Positions 63,859-64,000 of a stretch of DNA of 64,000 nucleotides are shown piece by piece; positions within the stretch are counted from its first letter, which is position 1; each line of letters begins with the position of its first letter. Made by a program: the position numbers and the translations under genes. Source of the DNA: Alteromonadales bacterium alter-6D02 (GTDB taxonomy: Bacteria; Pseudomonadota; Gammaproteobacteria; Enterobacterales; Psychrobiaceae); assembly GCA_002835545.1 (NCBI GenBank), contig PIZK01000029.1, forward strand, positions 25,753-89,752. Reading direction: 5' to 3'. The notes beneath the pieces were generated by a model. That model saw nothing but the letters and a program-made list of their open reading frames with translations, made no database searches and had not been told where the DNA came from.

Positions 63859-64000
63859 CTAAGTGCAGTTAATGAAATGATAATAATCCATAACCAGTCG
63901 CTGCTGCTTGGTTGACGCCAATCGGTCACCGCAAAAGCCCCAGCAATAGGTAATTGTAATAACCACATATAAAAAAAAATATCCAAGGCGTTTTCTGTCT
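63859..64000 (-). pseudogene. EamA/DMT transporter fragment
   Basis: The minus-strand frame entering from the right edge reads 'YMWLLQLPIAGAFAVTDWRQ' and 'SDWLWIIIISLTALSA', the membrane-segment pattern of EamA (DMT) transporters, where 'LSAHYC' normally follows. The coding match stops at 'LSA' and continues out of frame into TniQ sequence. The gene therefore lost its 3' part at this junction. The remainder lies outside the window. Confidence 0.65.

Overview
The window looks like chromosomal DNA of a marine gammaproteobacterium, most likely from the Alteromonadales (Shewanella, Pseudoalteromonas or Colwellia relatives). The reasons are an AT-rich base composition, the gene types (AcpH, DUF748, the MesX/MesD methionine synthase pair, a YfiR-domain sensor kinase divergent from a TonB receptor, a secreted M3 peptidase) and a dense family of REP-like repeats with its own RAYT transposase. 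No rRNA, tRNA or CRISPR array was seen.

Left part (1-32 kb) is mostly ordinary chromosome: DUF748, a DUF417 membrane protein, AcpH, a BASS transporter, mesX-mesD and a TauE/SafE permease that share a composite MetR-like operator, the sensor kinase/TonB receptor pair, an ATP-grasp plus DUF1704 operon, regulators, hipBA, ppiC, an MBL hydrolase and a Dcp-type peptidase. It is peppered with repeats of the type TCAATGGGGTCAGAGTCG. Several carry a shared core of about 190 bp, and one pair brackets the RAYT gene. From 32 to 39 kb the same repeats lie at the broken ends of gene remnants.

From about 33.5 kb the content becomes a defence-type island, and beyond 39.3 kb the repeats stop completely. In order it holds: a small PD-(D/E)XK endonuclease with a structured RNA upstream (the same module recurs at 56.3 kb); an SF1 helicase with a C-terminal phospholipase-D domain, bracketed by a 398-bp direct repeat; an orphan adenine methyltransferase; a three-gene operon ending in a PD-(D/E)XK nuclease; a HicA-like toxin with an ankyrin protein; and a DUF2188 / helicase-nuclease / unknown / membrane-protein operon divergent from a WYL repressor of the BrxR/CapW type. 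Next comes a tight operon of an MBL hydrolase, a trypsin-like protease and a retron-type reverse transcriptase. An RNA that looks like a retron msr-msd lies upstream of it, and a second, orphan copy lies 15 kb away.

Three repeats at 42.94-43.07 kb resemble the TnsB sites of the Tn7 left end, and TniQ/TnsD genes lie at 61.8-63.9 kb. The stretch between them is therefore plausibly the cargo of a decayed Tn7-like transposon whose other end was lost in a fusion with a truncated EamA gene at about 63.86 kb. The most novel parts are the retron-like MBL/protease operon with its duplicated RNA, the WYL-controlled helicase-nuclease operon, and the twice-occurring nuclease plus RNA module. All functional statements rest on motif recognition by eye; no database search was possible.
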